NCBI GenBank assembly: GCA_003560175.1
Contig: PWIZ01000286.1
Location: 1 to 5,176 of the forward strand
Direction: 5' to 3'
Source: Halomonas sp.
GTDB taxonomy: Bacteria > Pseudomonadota > Gammaproteobacteria > Pseudomonadales > Halomonadaceae
Length of the DNA: 5,176 bases
Part shown: positions 1 through 5,176 of the stretch, piece by piece
Numbering within the stretch: position 1 is the stretch's first letter
Layout of the letters: every line of letters starts with the position of its first letter
Translations under genes and position numbers: made by a program
Notes under the pieces: model-generated
Database searches by the model: none
Seen by the model: only the letters and a program-made list of their open reading frames with translations
Told to the model about the DNA's origin: nothing

Positions 1-113
1 CTTCGCTCACGGTGGCACCCGAATCTCTTCGCGGACGCATTCGGTCGATCAAGCACAGATCCCTGTACAAAGGGCTCCCGTTGGTGATGCGGCGGGCTCC
101 GCAGAAGGGCAGG

Positions 114-132
114 CGTTTCCAACGCGGAAACG
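114..132. repeat. 7-bp perfect inverted repeat with alternative pairing
   Basis: CGTTTCC (114-120) and GGAAACG (126-132) flank a five-base loop AACGC. The same loop can instead pair with GCGTT at 113-117, so two mutually exclusive folds are possible. It lies four bases from the 136-180 stem. Confidence 0.6.
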
Positions 133-135
133 TCA

Positions 136-180
136 ACCGGCCTGCCGGCAACCCTGGATCAAGGTAGCTGGCAGGCCGGT
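136..180. repeat. 14-bp inverted repeat (stem-loop)
   Basis: ACCGGCCTGCCGGC (136-149) pairs with GCTGGCAGGCCGGT (167-180) at 13 of 14 positions. The 17-base loop can add a further ACC/GGT pairing (151-153 with 163-165). It is very GC-rich and the strongest stem in the region after topB. Neither side has a T run, so it is not a standard intrinsic terminator for topB. Confidence 0.8.
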
Positions 181-285
181 CGTCGTATGAGACAGGTGGC
201 CAACCAACCAAGCTGGCCTGGGACTAATGAACCTCGAACCCCGACTGTTGATGATGCAGTGTGAGCCGCAAAGGCGGGCTGGGGC

Positions 286-311
286 GTATTCGTCTCGCGA
301 GGTGCGAATAC
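286..311. repeat. 7-bp inverted repeat around CTCGCGAG
   Basis: GTATTCG (286-292) and CGAATAC (305-311) are exact inverted copies. The 12 bases between them contain the 8-bp palindrome CTCGCGAG (294-301), giving a nested dyad about 100 bp past the topB stop. It could be a protein-binding site or a stem in RNA; function unknown. Confidence 0.6.
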
Positions 312-408
312 TTCGGGGGAATGAGCGTTGGAGCTCAAAGGGCGTTGCATGATGACCGTCAGCAACCAACGGGGTATATCCGTATTATTGAGCCTGCCCC
401 TTTACCGG

Positions 409-2406
409 TCAAGGCGACACCGCTTTACGCCTGCTATCGGAGCCCTTCCTGGGCGCCTTGTCGCGCAACATCCCCTTGCACTCCGGGTAGCGCGAGCATC
501 CCCAGAAGGCACCGTATTTGCCCGGGCGCTTGCGCATGGGCGCCTGGCACTCCGGGCATGTCTTGCGTTCTTGCTGAGGCATCTTCACCGTGGATTCCCG
601 CGCATGCTGGACCAGCTTTCCCACCATACCGGCCTGACGTGCCATGAAATCCTGAAGGGCCATGCGCCCTGCCGCAACGTCATCCAGCGCCTGCTCCCAG
701 AGCGCCGTCATGCCGGGATTGGTGATGACGGAAGGCAGCGCACCGATCAGCTGCTGCCCGGTCGGCGTAGAGACCAGTGCGCGCTTCTGCCGCTTGATAA
801 AGCCCCGCTTCAGCAGCGTCTCGATGATGCCTGCCCGCGTTGCCTCGGTACCGATCCCAGCTGTGTCCTTGAGGCGGGCCTTCAGGCGCTCATCGGAAAC
901 GAACCGGGCGGCATGCTTCATGGCGGCGATCAGGGTGCCCTCGGTAAACGGCTTGGGCGGTGTCGTCCGCTTGGCCAATACCTCAAGATGGTGTGCCTTG
1001 CAGGATTCTCCCTCTCTCAGCGCCGGCAGCGGAGGCGCCTCACGGTCTTCACAACCGCTTTCGTCGGCAGCAGCTCGGGGGAAGAGCATGCGCCACCCCT
1101 CCACACGCACCTGCCGCCCCTCGGCCACGAACGCTTCGCCCTCCAGGGCTACCCGAACTTCGGTCTGGTCATACTCGTGTGCCGGCAGAAACTGAGCCAG
1201 GTAGTGGCGACGAATCAGATCATAGACGTTGCGCTCGGCTTCATTCAGCTTGGCCAGATCGCAGGCCGCCGTCGGGATGATGCCATGGTGTGCGGTGATA
1301 TTGCTGTCGTTCCAGACGCGGCTCTTGCGGCTCGTGTCCAGGCGCTGGCGAAGCGGCGACAGCGCCTCATCCGAGTGCAGCAGCATCGTCACGATGCGCT
1401 CGGCATCCTCGAGCTGAGACTCCGGCAGATACCGACAGTCGGTTCGCGGGTAGCTGGTCGCCTTGTGGACTTCGTAGAGCGCCTGGGCGATATCCAGTAC
1501 CTGCTGGGCACCGTAGCCAAAGCGGCGCGAAGCCTCCTGCTGCAGCGATGACAGGTCCATCACCAGAGGCGCCGCCACCTTCTTGCGGCTCGTCTCGAGG
1601 TGGCTGACACGCCCCTGCTGCCCGGTGACTCGCTGAGCCAATGATCGGGCGGCTTCCTCGCTGATGCAGCGCCCGGCGGCATCCAGGATCGCGGCATCGC
1701 GTGGCTTCCACTTTGCTTGGAATGTGCCACCCGCCGCCTGAAGCTGAGCCACAACCTCCCAGAAGGGTTGAGGTACGAAGTTGGCAATCTCCTGGTCGCG
1801 ATCCACAATCAGCCGCAGCGCAGGCGTCTGCACACGTCCCACCGAGAGCACCCCCTGATGCCCCTGTCGCTGGGCCAGCACCGTATAGGCCCGGGTCAGA
1901 TTCATCCCGACCAGCCAATCGGCCCGGCTACGCCCAAGCCCAGCCAGGTATAACGGGTAGGTCGCCTCGCCGGGCCTGATACCGGCCAGCGCCTTGCGGA
2001 TCGAGGCATCATCCAGGGCCGAGAGCCACAGTCGGGTGACCTTCCCTCGATAGCCGCAGTAATCCAAGATTTCGCGGGCGATGGTTTCCCCTTCCCGGTC
2101 GGCATCGGTGGCCACCACCACTTCGTTCGCTTGGCCCAGCAGCTTCTTCACCACCCCGAACTGCTTGCGGCCGCTCTTCTTGATCTCCATCTTCCAGGTT
2201 GAAGGCAGAATCGGCAGCGCCTCCAGCGACCAGCGCTTGAGCGCCGGGTCGTACTGCTCCGGCGGGGCCTGCTCGAGCAGGTGCCCGAATCCCCAGGTCA
2301 CGACACACCCCTCGCCCTTCAGGAAGCCCTCGCTGCGCTGGCCGGCACCAATCACGCGGGCAATATCTCGGGCCTGCGAGGGCTTCTCGCACAGGAACAC
2401 ACGCAT
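409..2406 (-). CDS. topB: DNA topoisomerase III (type IA)
   Basis: This 665-residue protein is close to the E. coli TopB length (653). It cuts and rejoins one DNA strand through a 5'-phosphotyrosine link and decatenates DNA. Residues 1-19 (MRVFLCEKPSQARDIARVI) open the TOPRIM domain, with the catalytic Glu at 7 and the metal-binding DxDxxxE at 101-107 (DADREGE). The SVGRVQTP block is at 188-195. The active-site tyrosine is Y319 in TSYPRTDCRYLP. TAHHGIIPT (371-379) and GIGTEATRAGIIETLLKRGF (517-536) are further conserved core blocks. The C-terminus has one four-cysteine zinc motif (C617, C620, C637, C643) and a basic tail. The frame is open upstream to 2529, but homology begins at the ATG at 2406, and longer starts would overlap ssb. 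The gene is intact and is the last recognisable one of the run. Confidence 0.97.
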   Translation of the reverse strand: MRVFLCEKPSQARDIARVIGAGQRSEGFLKGEGCVVTWGFGHLLEQAPPEQYDPALKRWSLEALPILPSTWKMEIKKSGRKQFGVVKKLLGQANEVVVATDADREGETIAREILDYCGYRGKVTRLWLSALDDASIRKALAGIRPGEATYPLYLAGLGRSRADWLVGMNLTRAYTVLAQRQGHQGVLSVGRVQTPALRLIVDRDQEIANFVPQPFWEVVAQLQAAGGTFQAKWKPRDAAILDAAGRCISEEAARSLAQRVTGQQGRVSHLETSRKKVAAPLVMDLSSLQQEASRRFGYGAQQVLDIAQALYEVHKATSYPRTDCRYLPESQLEDAERIVTMLLHSDEALSPLRQRLDTSRKSRVWNDSNITAHHGIIPTAACDLAKLNEAERNVYDLIRRHYLAQFLPAHEYDQTEVRVALEGEAFVAEGRQVRVEGWRMLFPRAAADESGCEDREAPPLPALREGESCKAHHLEVLAKRTTPPKPFTEGTLIAAMKHAARFVSDERLKARLKDTAGIGTEATRAGIIETLLKRGFIKRQKRALVSTPTGQQLIGALPSVITNPGMTALWEQALDDVAAGRMALQDFMARQAGMVGKLVQHARESTVKMPQQERKTCPECQAPMRKRPGKYGAFWGCSRYPECKGMLRDKAPRKGSDSRRKAVSP

Positions 2407-2409
2407 TGG

Positions 2410-2421
2410 CTCACCCCCCTC
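2410..2421 (-). promoter_or_regulatory. Ribosome binding site of topB
   Basis: GAGGGGGGTGAG lies three bases before the ATG at 2406 and offers GAGG or GGTGAG as the pairing site. It supports starting the protein at MRVFLCEKPS rather than at the in-frame upstream starts. Confidence 0.6.
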
Positions 2422-2479
2422 ATGAACTTGAGGGCAGCATGGCAAGGCAATGGAGGTGAGCGAAGGAAGAAAGGGAACG

Positions 2480-2896
2480 TCATCCCTGGGCGTTTGAAAC
2501 ACCCTGGCCCTCTCCAGGAAGTTGGCCATTCGATGAAGGATTCATGGTTACCTGAGCCACCCGGTGAGGCAAGATGGCCACCCGGTCAGCCTGCACCTTG
2601 AACGCCGTTCGCGTCTCGCCGTTCTGCTCCCAGCTGTCTTGAACCATCTTCCCTACCACCACGACCCGCATACCCCGCTGGTACAGCTGCGACCAGCGCT
2701 CGGCCTCGCGGTGCCACCACTCCACATCGGCCCAGAAGCCTCCCCGATCCACGACCTCACCGTCTTTGGGGACCAGGTTATCGAACCGCACATTGAGCCT
2801 GAGCAGCGTGCGGGGCGGCTGGTTGTCACGCACGGGGAAGGTCCGAACCTCCGGATCGCTGCCGATATTTCCCTCACCGTAGAAGCGTGTGCCCAT
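2480..2896 (-). CDS. ssb: ICE-type single-stranded DNA-binding protein
   Basis: This 138-residue protein carries an OB-fold SSB domain over roughly residues 1-112. Visible blocks are GEGNIGSDPEVRTF (7-20), LLRLNVRFDN (31-40), GGFWADVEWWHREAERWSQLYQRGMRVVVVGKM (52-84) and FKVQADRVAIL (99-109). These match the divergent SSBs of PFGI-1-like ICEs more than the housekeeping SSB. SSB coats single-stranded DNA during replication, repair and transfer. The short tail (NGQLPGEGQGVSNAQG) lacks the acidic DDDIPF-like tip through which chromosomal SSB recruits partners. The start is supported by a strong AAGGAGG site six bases ahead. It follows DUF3158 by 18 bp and precedes topB by 73 bp, fitting an operon in which SSB and topoisomerase III act on the same single-stranded intermediates. 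Confidence 0.93.
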   Translation of the reverse strand: MGTRFYGEGNIGSDPEVRTFPVRDNQPPRTLLRLNVRFDNLVPKDGEVVDRGGFWADVEWWHREAERWSQLYQRGMRVVVVGKMVQDSWEQNGETRTAFKVQADRVAILPHRVAQVTMNPSSNGQLPGEGQGVSNAQG

Positions 2897-2902
2897 GGGT
2901 AT

Positions 2903-2909
2903 CCTCCTT
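2903..2909 (-). promoter_or_regulatory. Ribosome binding site of ssb
   Basis: AAGGAGG lies six bases before the ssb ATG and just after the DUF3158 stop. It is the strongest ribosome site in the window and suggests ssb is translated at a higher rate than its neighbours. Confidence 0.85.
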
Positions 2910-2914
2910 GGTCG

Positions 2915-3370
2915 TTATCGCTGAAAAGAAACCGCGTGCTCGATATCCGCCAGCGCCTTCCCGATTCTCTTGATCGACAAATTAATCGTGGCTGCCTTGG
3001 CATTGAAAACGCAGCGCTGGATTTCAAGATCGATGACGGATTGCCGCATCGACTCGCATATATCGTCGCGGCACAAGAATGCCTCTAGCAGCCAAAATCC
3101 CATGCTCCTCTGTTTGTTATCACGCCACTGTAGGGTTCTGGCAGGGATGCCCGACTTCCCCCATGGGGTCAGCCAGAGATCAGTCGATTTCAGCAGGCCG
3201 CCATTAGCCTGAGACGCCATATCAATCGCCTCTTGCCGAGCCGCTCTTGCAGAGTCTTCCAGCTCATCACGTAGACGAATCAGCTCCCCCTTACCCTTAA
3301 AGGGTTTTAAAAAACCCTTTGCGTAGCTGTTGAATGCGTCATTGCCATAGCTATTCGATGCGGTATCCAA
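2915..3370 (-). CDS. DUF3158 family ICE protein
   Basis: This 151-residue protein has the family's LKPFKGKGEL block (21-30), a charged helix (31-55), a central RTLQWRDNKQRSMGFWLLEAF segment (78-98) matching the family's RWR...RSAMG core, and a C-terminal helix DLEIQRCVFNAKAATINLSIKRI (114-136). No catalytic motif, signal peptide or membrane segment is visible, and the function is unknown. The start is TTG at 3370: an in-frame TGA lies four codons upstream, no ATG occurs in frame in the following N-terminal stretch, and an AGGGGG site sits just ahead. The stop is 18 bp before ssb, so the two are almost certainly co-transcribed. Sampled 60-base stretches have about 42-53% GC against about 65% in topB, so the base composition differs from its neighbours. 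The three-palindrome array lies directly upstream. Family call is good, not certain. Confidence 0.8.
   Translation of the reverse strand: MDTASNSYGNDAFNSYAKGFLKPFKGKGELIRLRDELEDSARAARQEAIDMASQANGGLLKSTDLWLTPWGKSGIPARTLQWRDNKQRSMGFWLLEAFLCRDDICESMRQSVIDLEIQRCVFNAKAATINLSIKRIGKALADIEHAVSFQR
3299..3320. repeat. Perfect 10-bp inverted repeat inside DUF3158
   Basis: AAAGGGTTTT (3299-3308) and AAAACCCTTT (3311-3320) are exact inverted copies separated by two bases. An overlapping palindrome, CCCTTAAAGGG (3294-3304), gives an alternative fold. It encodes the conserved LKPFKGKG block near the N-terminus of the DUF3158 protein, so amino-acid constraint may explain part of it. In mRNA it would form a stem about 50 nt after the start codon and could affect translation. 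Confidence 0.6.
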
Positions 3371-3374
3371 GCTG

Positions 3375-3381
3375 CCCCCTC
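3375..3381 (-). promoter_or_regulatory. Ribosome binding site deciding the TTG start of DUF3158
   Basis: GAGGGGG ends four bases before TTG at 3370. With the upstream in-frame TGA and no nearby in-frame ATG, it makes TTG the likely start. Confidence 0.6.
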
Positions 3382-3392
3382 ATGCTGTTGCC

Positions 3393-3507
3393 GTGATGCC
3401 ACTGGCATCACCACGACCTCCCCGACACCGCCATCCAAGTGATTCCAGTGGAATCACCCCCGGAGACCTCCTCGGCACCGCCGCCAGGGTGATTACAGTG
3501 GAATCAC
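3393..3507. repeat. Array of three 19-bp palindromes ahead of DUF3158-ssb-topB
   Basis: Three related dyads are GTGATGCCACTGGCATCAC (3393-3411, perfect 9+1+9), GTGATTCCAGTGGAATCAC (3439-3457, perfect) and GTGATTACAGTGGAATCAC (3489-3507, one arm mismatch). They start 46 and 50 bp apart. The spacers are also related: the 24-base stretches beginning GACCTCC at 3415 and 3465 match at 18 of 24 positions, so the array arose as tandem units. It fills most of the 154-bp gap between TIGR03761 and DUF3158. The 9-bp arms with a single central base suggest a binding site for a dimeric DNA-binding protein (operator, partition or origin site). RNA hairpins are less likely because the one-base loop would have to open. 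The function is not known to me. Confidence 0.9.
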
Positions 3508-3524
3508 CCCAGGGGAGCGATTCT

Positions 3525-4253
3525 TTACTCCTCCGCCAAGGGCGGTGGGTCACTCTCCGCCCCGCTTACACCACTGCCCGCCTTAGCCTCCGCCAGCTTT
3601 GCAATCTGTGGCGCAAACTCGCTGCGCTGCTTGCCGGAGAGCACGTCGCCGGGCAGCTCACCGAACTTCTCGATAGCGTCTCGGGCCCTGGCATTGTTGG
3701 CGGCAAAGTCGTCCCGGGTGGCGCCGCTGAACCCGGGGTATTTCTGAGTGCTCGCGCATAGGCTGCGCAGGAGGTGGCCGCCCACCCGGACGTACTCTTC
3801 CATCTGTCGCCGACCAATCAGGGCGATATGGTGGGCGAGCATGACGCGCCGGACGAAGCGGTCGAAGTCGATCAGCAGGCGCAGGGCGAGCCATCCATGC
3901 TGACCACCGGTATAGACGGGGATCTTGAGAGGCTGCTGGTTGAGGTTCTCTTCCACGTCCAGCTCTGGTGGCAGCTGCGCCATCAGGCTATCCAGCTCCT
4001 GGAGGCGCTGATCCAGCTGAGCGCGAGTATCGGCAAGCTTGGCATCTAGCTGCAGCAGCCAGTGGTCCGCATAGGGGTCATCCTTGGCGGCGTTCTGCTT
4101 GATCGCGCCACAAATCAGCAGGAACTGCCGCATGCCGATTATCTGTGGGCGCCCCGTCTCGACCCCACGGCCCTTCCAGATCCGTGCTGCGTGATGGGTA
4201 TGGAGCGTCAGCTCGATCTTGCTGCGCAGTGCTCCCAAGCGATCAACGGCCAT
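3525..4253 (-). CDS. TIGR03761 family integrating conjugative element protein (PFL_4669 type)
   Basis: This 242-residue protein is recognised from conserved family blocks: LRSKIELTLHTHHAARIWKGR (9-29), GRPQIIGMRQFLL (34-46), DDPYADHWLLQLDAKL (58-73), a heptad-like helix (~73-95), LPPELDVEENLNQQPLKIPVY (94-114), DFDRFVRRVMLAHHIALI (129-146), and the signature SGATRDDFAANNARARDAIEKFGELP (176-201). The tail (222-242) is acidic and proline-rich and probably disordered. No signal peptide or membrane segment is seen, so it is likely cytoplasmic. The ATG at 4253 is the only good start: an in-frame TGA lies five codons upstream and a GAGGA ribosome site sits nine bases ahead. The gene is a standard member of the ICE core cluster between the STY4528 and DUF3158 genes. 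Its molecular function is unknown; a role in DNA maintenance or transfer is inferred from its ssb/topB neighbours. Confidence 0.9.
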   Translation of the reverse strand: MAVDRLGALRSKIELTLHTHHAARIWKGRGVETGRPQIIGMRQFLLICGAIKQNAAKDDPYADHWLLQLDAKLADTRAQLDQRLQELDSLMAQLPPELDVEENLNQQPLKIPVYTGGQHGWLALRLLIDFDRFVRRVMLAHHIALIGRRQMEEYVRVGGHLLRSLCASTQKYPGFSGATRDDFAANNARARDAIEKFGELPGDVLSGKQRSEFAPQIAKLAEAKAGSGVSGAESDPPPLAEE

Positions 4254-4262
4254 TTCGCGTCG

Positions 4263-4267
4263 TCCTC
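4263..4267 (-). promoter_or_regulatory. Ribosome binding site of the TIGR03761 gene
   Basis: GAGGA lies nine bases before the ATG at 4253 and overlaps an out-of-frame ATGAGG. It supports the assigned start. Confidence 0.6.
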
Positions 4268-4335
4268 ATGCTGATGTGTGTCCGCGTTATGGCGAGTACT
4301 GTCGATCAGTTGATGCATGGGAGACAGTCGAATCG

Positions 4336-5176
4336 TTAATGGCTGTTGAGTGAGTTTTTCCCGCCTGCAGGCCATAGGCCCAGCTTACGCAGGCACTGCT
4401 CTCGGGCCGCTCGGGCCTCCTCAGGCGAGGTGGTACTCGGCTTGGCACTCGACGGCTCCGCTGTCTGGGGGCAGGACGGTGGCACGCTTCGATCTGCCGG
4501 CCGCTTTGTGACGGTGGGAGCACCCTGTTGCACCCTCCCCCCCCGGCGCTCCGCCTGAGTCTGGGCATAGCCGGTCGCCACGAACTCGCCGCCGATGGCT
4601 CGCTTGATCAGCCCCCGCAGGAAGCCCTTGGGGTTTCGCACCGAGCCACCGCTCACGCGCCCTGCCGCCTCATCGAGAATCGCCTGCTGGGTGTCGCCGG
4701 CCAGTTCCGCCATCAGCAGCTGAGTCGCCTGGCGTTCGCTCTCATCCATCGAGAGACATGCCGGCCAGTGCAGGCTCACGGCTGAAGTACCTGTAGGTTT
4801 TACACAGTGTGAAGTACGTACTGTACGGGAAGAACTGCCAGAGTTTTCATCGAGAACTGCCCCGACAGCCCGATAAGCTTTTGATTCCAGACTTGGTTCT
4901 CGCTCGAAACCAGGAGAGTTCTTTCGCTTTGCTTGGCCGGGTTCTCGCTGAGAACTCGGCACCCTGCCCTGGTTCTTCCGCTCAGTCGCGGCGGAGAACT
5001 GGGCAGCGTCATGCCTGGCAGGCGACCGGCGCTGGGCCTTCCTGGACCGAGAGGTCATGGTATCGAGACGCGTCGGCAGCTCATGCAGGGCCCCGGCTTC
5101 CTGAAGCTCCTCGAGCACCATGGCAGCGACGGCCTTGACCACCTTGTTCTGGTGATCCAGGCAGCGACACACATAC
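4336..5176 (-). CDS. STY4528-family island replication protein, C-terminal part (5' end outside window)
   Basis: The frame is open to the right-hand window edge. A GTG at 5172 is in frame, but it is preceded by a sense codon (TAT), so it is probably not the start; only the last ~279 residues are visible. Numbered from that GTG, residues 1-30 hold a conserved-looking block (CRCLDHQNKVVKAVAAMVLEE). Residues ~38-125 form a basic, Ser/Arg-rich, low-complexity linker. Residues ~132-205 hold the typical C-terminal domain, with a LSLHWPACLS block, then LDEAAGRV, then SVRNPKGFLRGLIKRA and GEFVAT. A disordered tail ends in EEARAAREQCLRKLGL. I recognise this as the family called STY4528 'pathogenicity island replication protein', found in PFGI-1/SPI-7-like ICEs; the biochemical role is not established. 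It is the first gene of the run, 82 bp before the TIGR03761 gene. The linker DNA carries a dense cluster of GTTCT/AGAAC sites, and an 8-G run lies at 4544-4537. Family assignment is fairly sure; function is inferred from the family name only. Confidence 0.8.
   Translation of the reverse strand, partial: YVCRCLDHQNKVVKAVAAMVLEELQEAGALHELPTRLDTMTSRSRKAQRRSPARHDAAQFSAATERKNQGRVPSSQREPGQAKRKNSPGFEREPSLESKAYRAVGAVLDENSGSSSRTVRTSHCVKPTGTSAVSLHWPACLSMDESERQATQLLMAELAGDTQQAILDEAAGRVSGGSVRNPKGFLRGLIKRAIGGEFVATGYAQTQAERRGGRVQQGAPTVTKRPADRSVPPSCPQTAEPSSAKPSTTSPEEARAAREQCLRKLGLWPAGGKNSLNSH
4802..4826. repeat. Two adjacent short palindromes next to the GTTCT cluster
   Basis: ACACAGTGT (4802-4810, 4+1+4) is followed at once by GAAGTACGTAC; AGTACGTACT (4813-4822) is a perfect 10-bp palindrome. 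GAAGTAC also occurs at 4784-4790 and 4811-4817. The stretch lies in the STY4528 linker coding region and is less GC-rich than its surroundings. It may belong to the same DNA-recognition segment as the AGAAC cluster, but it is short enough to be chance. Confidence 0.45.
4831..4999. repeat. Cluster of eight GTTCT/AGAAC sites inside the STY4528 linker
   Basis: AGAAC begins at 4831, 4853, 4951 and 4995, and GTTCT begins at 4896, 4918, 4941 and 4972. Most copies extend to a loose consensus G(C/A)GAGAAC(C/T). Paired copies form dyads: GTTCTC-GCT-GAGAAC at 4941-4955 is perfect, AGTTTTC-ATC-GAGAACT at 4842-4858 has one mismatch, and 4972-4999 forms a longer interrupted hairpin. Chance would give about a third of one copy in this length at equal base use. 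On the coding strand the copies fall in two frames (Arg-Glu-Pro at two, Lys-Asn at two), and four are inverted, so protein repetition does not explain them. They may be iteron-like or regulator-binding sites. Confidence 0.75.

Larger units (their letters stand above)
1..408. other. Non-coding region downstream of topB with serial inverted repeats
   Basis: No frame on either strand gives a credible protein; the open frames of 68-78 codons show no family signature and no convincing ribosome site. The region instead carries several inverted repeats: CCGAAT/ATTCGG (19-24, 39-44), CCCT/AGGG (61-64, 71-74), GCGG/CCGC (89-92, 99-102), the 114-132 and 136-180 hairpins, GGCCA/TGGCC (198-202, 214-218) and the 286-311 dyad. 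No poly-T terminator is seen after any stem on the minus strand. It may be a structured RNA, a single-strand DNA structure or simply a decayed spacer. Positions 312-408 show nothing further that I can support. Confidence 0.55.

Noticed and set aside
136..180. Intrinsic terminator for topB
   Set aside because: The stem is strong, but no T run follows on the minus strand, the loop is long, and it lies over 200 bp past the stop codon.
225..255. tRNA T-arm-like GGTTCGAGG on the minus strand
   Set aside because: The flanking bases cannot form the required five-pair T stem, and no acceptor or anticodon arms are visible.
328..1551. 407-codon open frame on the plus strand
   Set aside because: It lies antisense to topB, whose catalytic motifs are intact throughout. 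Its translation shows no family signature, and long antisense frames are common opposite GC-rich genes.
2407..2529. N-terminal extension of topB to the in-frame start at 2529
   Set aside because: It overlaps the ssb end, lacks homology, and a ribosome site supports the ATG at 2406, where the TOPRIM domain begins.
3383..3460. Short GTG-started frame running through the palindromes on the minus strand
   Set aside because: It has about 25 codons and follows a GGAGG-like string, but its content is just the translated repeat, and the next repeat unit gives an immediate stop.
3393..3507. CRISPR array
   Set aside because: There are only three units, the 'repeats' are perfect operator-like dyads, and the spacers are related to one another rather than unique.
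4209..4318. 36-codon frame on the minus strand starting ATG at 4318
   Set aside because: It has no ribosome site, overlaps the well-supported TIGR03761 start in another frame, and resembles no known family.

Overview
This looks like the replication and DNA-processing core of an integrative and conjugative element (ICE) of the PFGI-1 / SPI-7 / ICEclc type, from a GC-rich proteobacterium. The proteins would fit a gammaproteobacterium such as a Pseudomonas or Halomonas relative, but the window does not settle the genus. All five recognisable genes lie on the minus strand, so the region reads from right to left: (1) the C-terminal part of an STY4528-family island replication protein, cut by the window edge; (2) a TIGR03761 (PFL_4669-type) ICE protein; (3) a DUF3158 protein; (4) an ICE-type single-stranded DNA-binding protein (ssb); (5) DNA topoisomerase III (topB). 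From memory, this gene order is the conserved one of the family, and it usually sits downstream of the ParA/DnaB/ParB/DUF2857 module.

Layout: 4336-5176 is STY4528-like (partial). 4254-4335 is a short gap. 3525-4253 is TIGR03761. 3371-3524 is a gap holding three 19-bp palindromes in a tandem-repeat context. 2915-3370 is DUF3158, with a TTG start. An 18-bp spacer holds a strong ribosome binding site, then come ssb (2480-2896), a 73-bp gap and topB (409-2406). Positions 1-408 have no credible gene but carry a series of inverted repeats. The genes are co-directional and probably co-transcribed. ssb and topB supply single-strand protection and strand-passage activity, as expected for the excised element during replication or transfer. 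The roles of the STY4528, TIGR03761 and DUF3158 proteins are known only by association.

Three non-coding signals stand out. First, the 3393-3507 array of 19-bp dyads (consensus GTGATTCCANTGGAATCAC) just ahead of DUF3158-ssb-topB looks like a multi-site operator or partition/replication site. Second, eight GTTCT/AGAAC half-sites lie within about 170 bp (4831-4999) inside the STY4528 coding linker. They occur in both orientations and in different reading frames, so the constraint appears to act on the DNA rather than the protein. Third, a run of stem-loops lies downstream of topB (19-311). None of the three can be assigned a function from this window alone.
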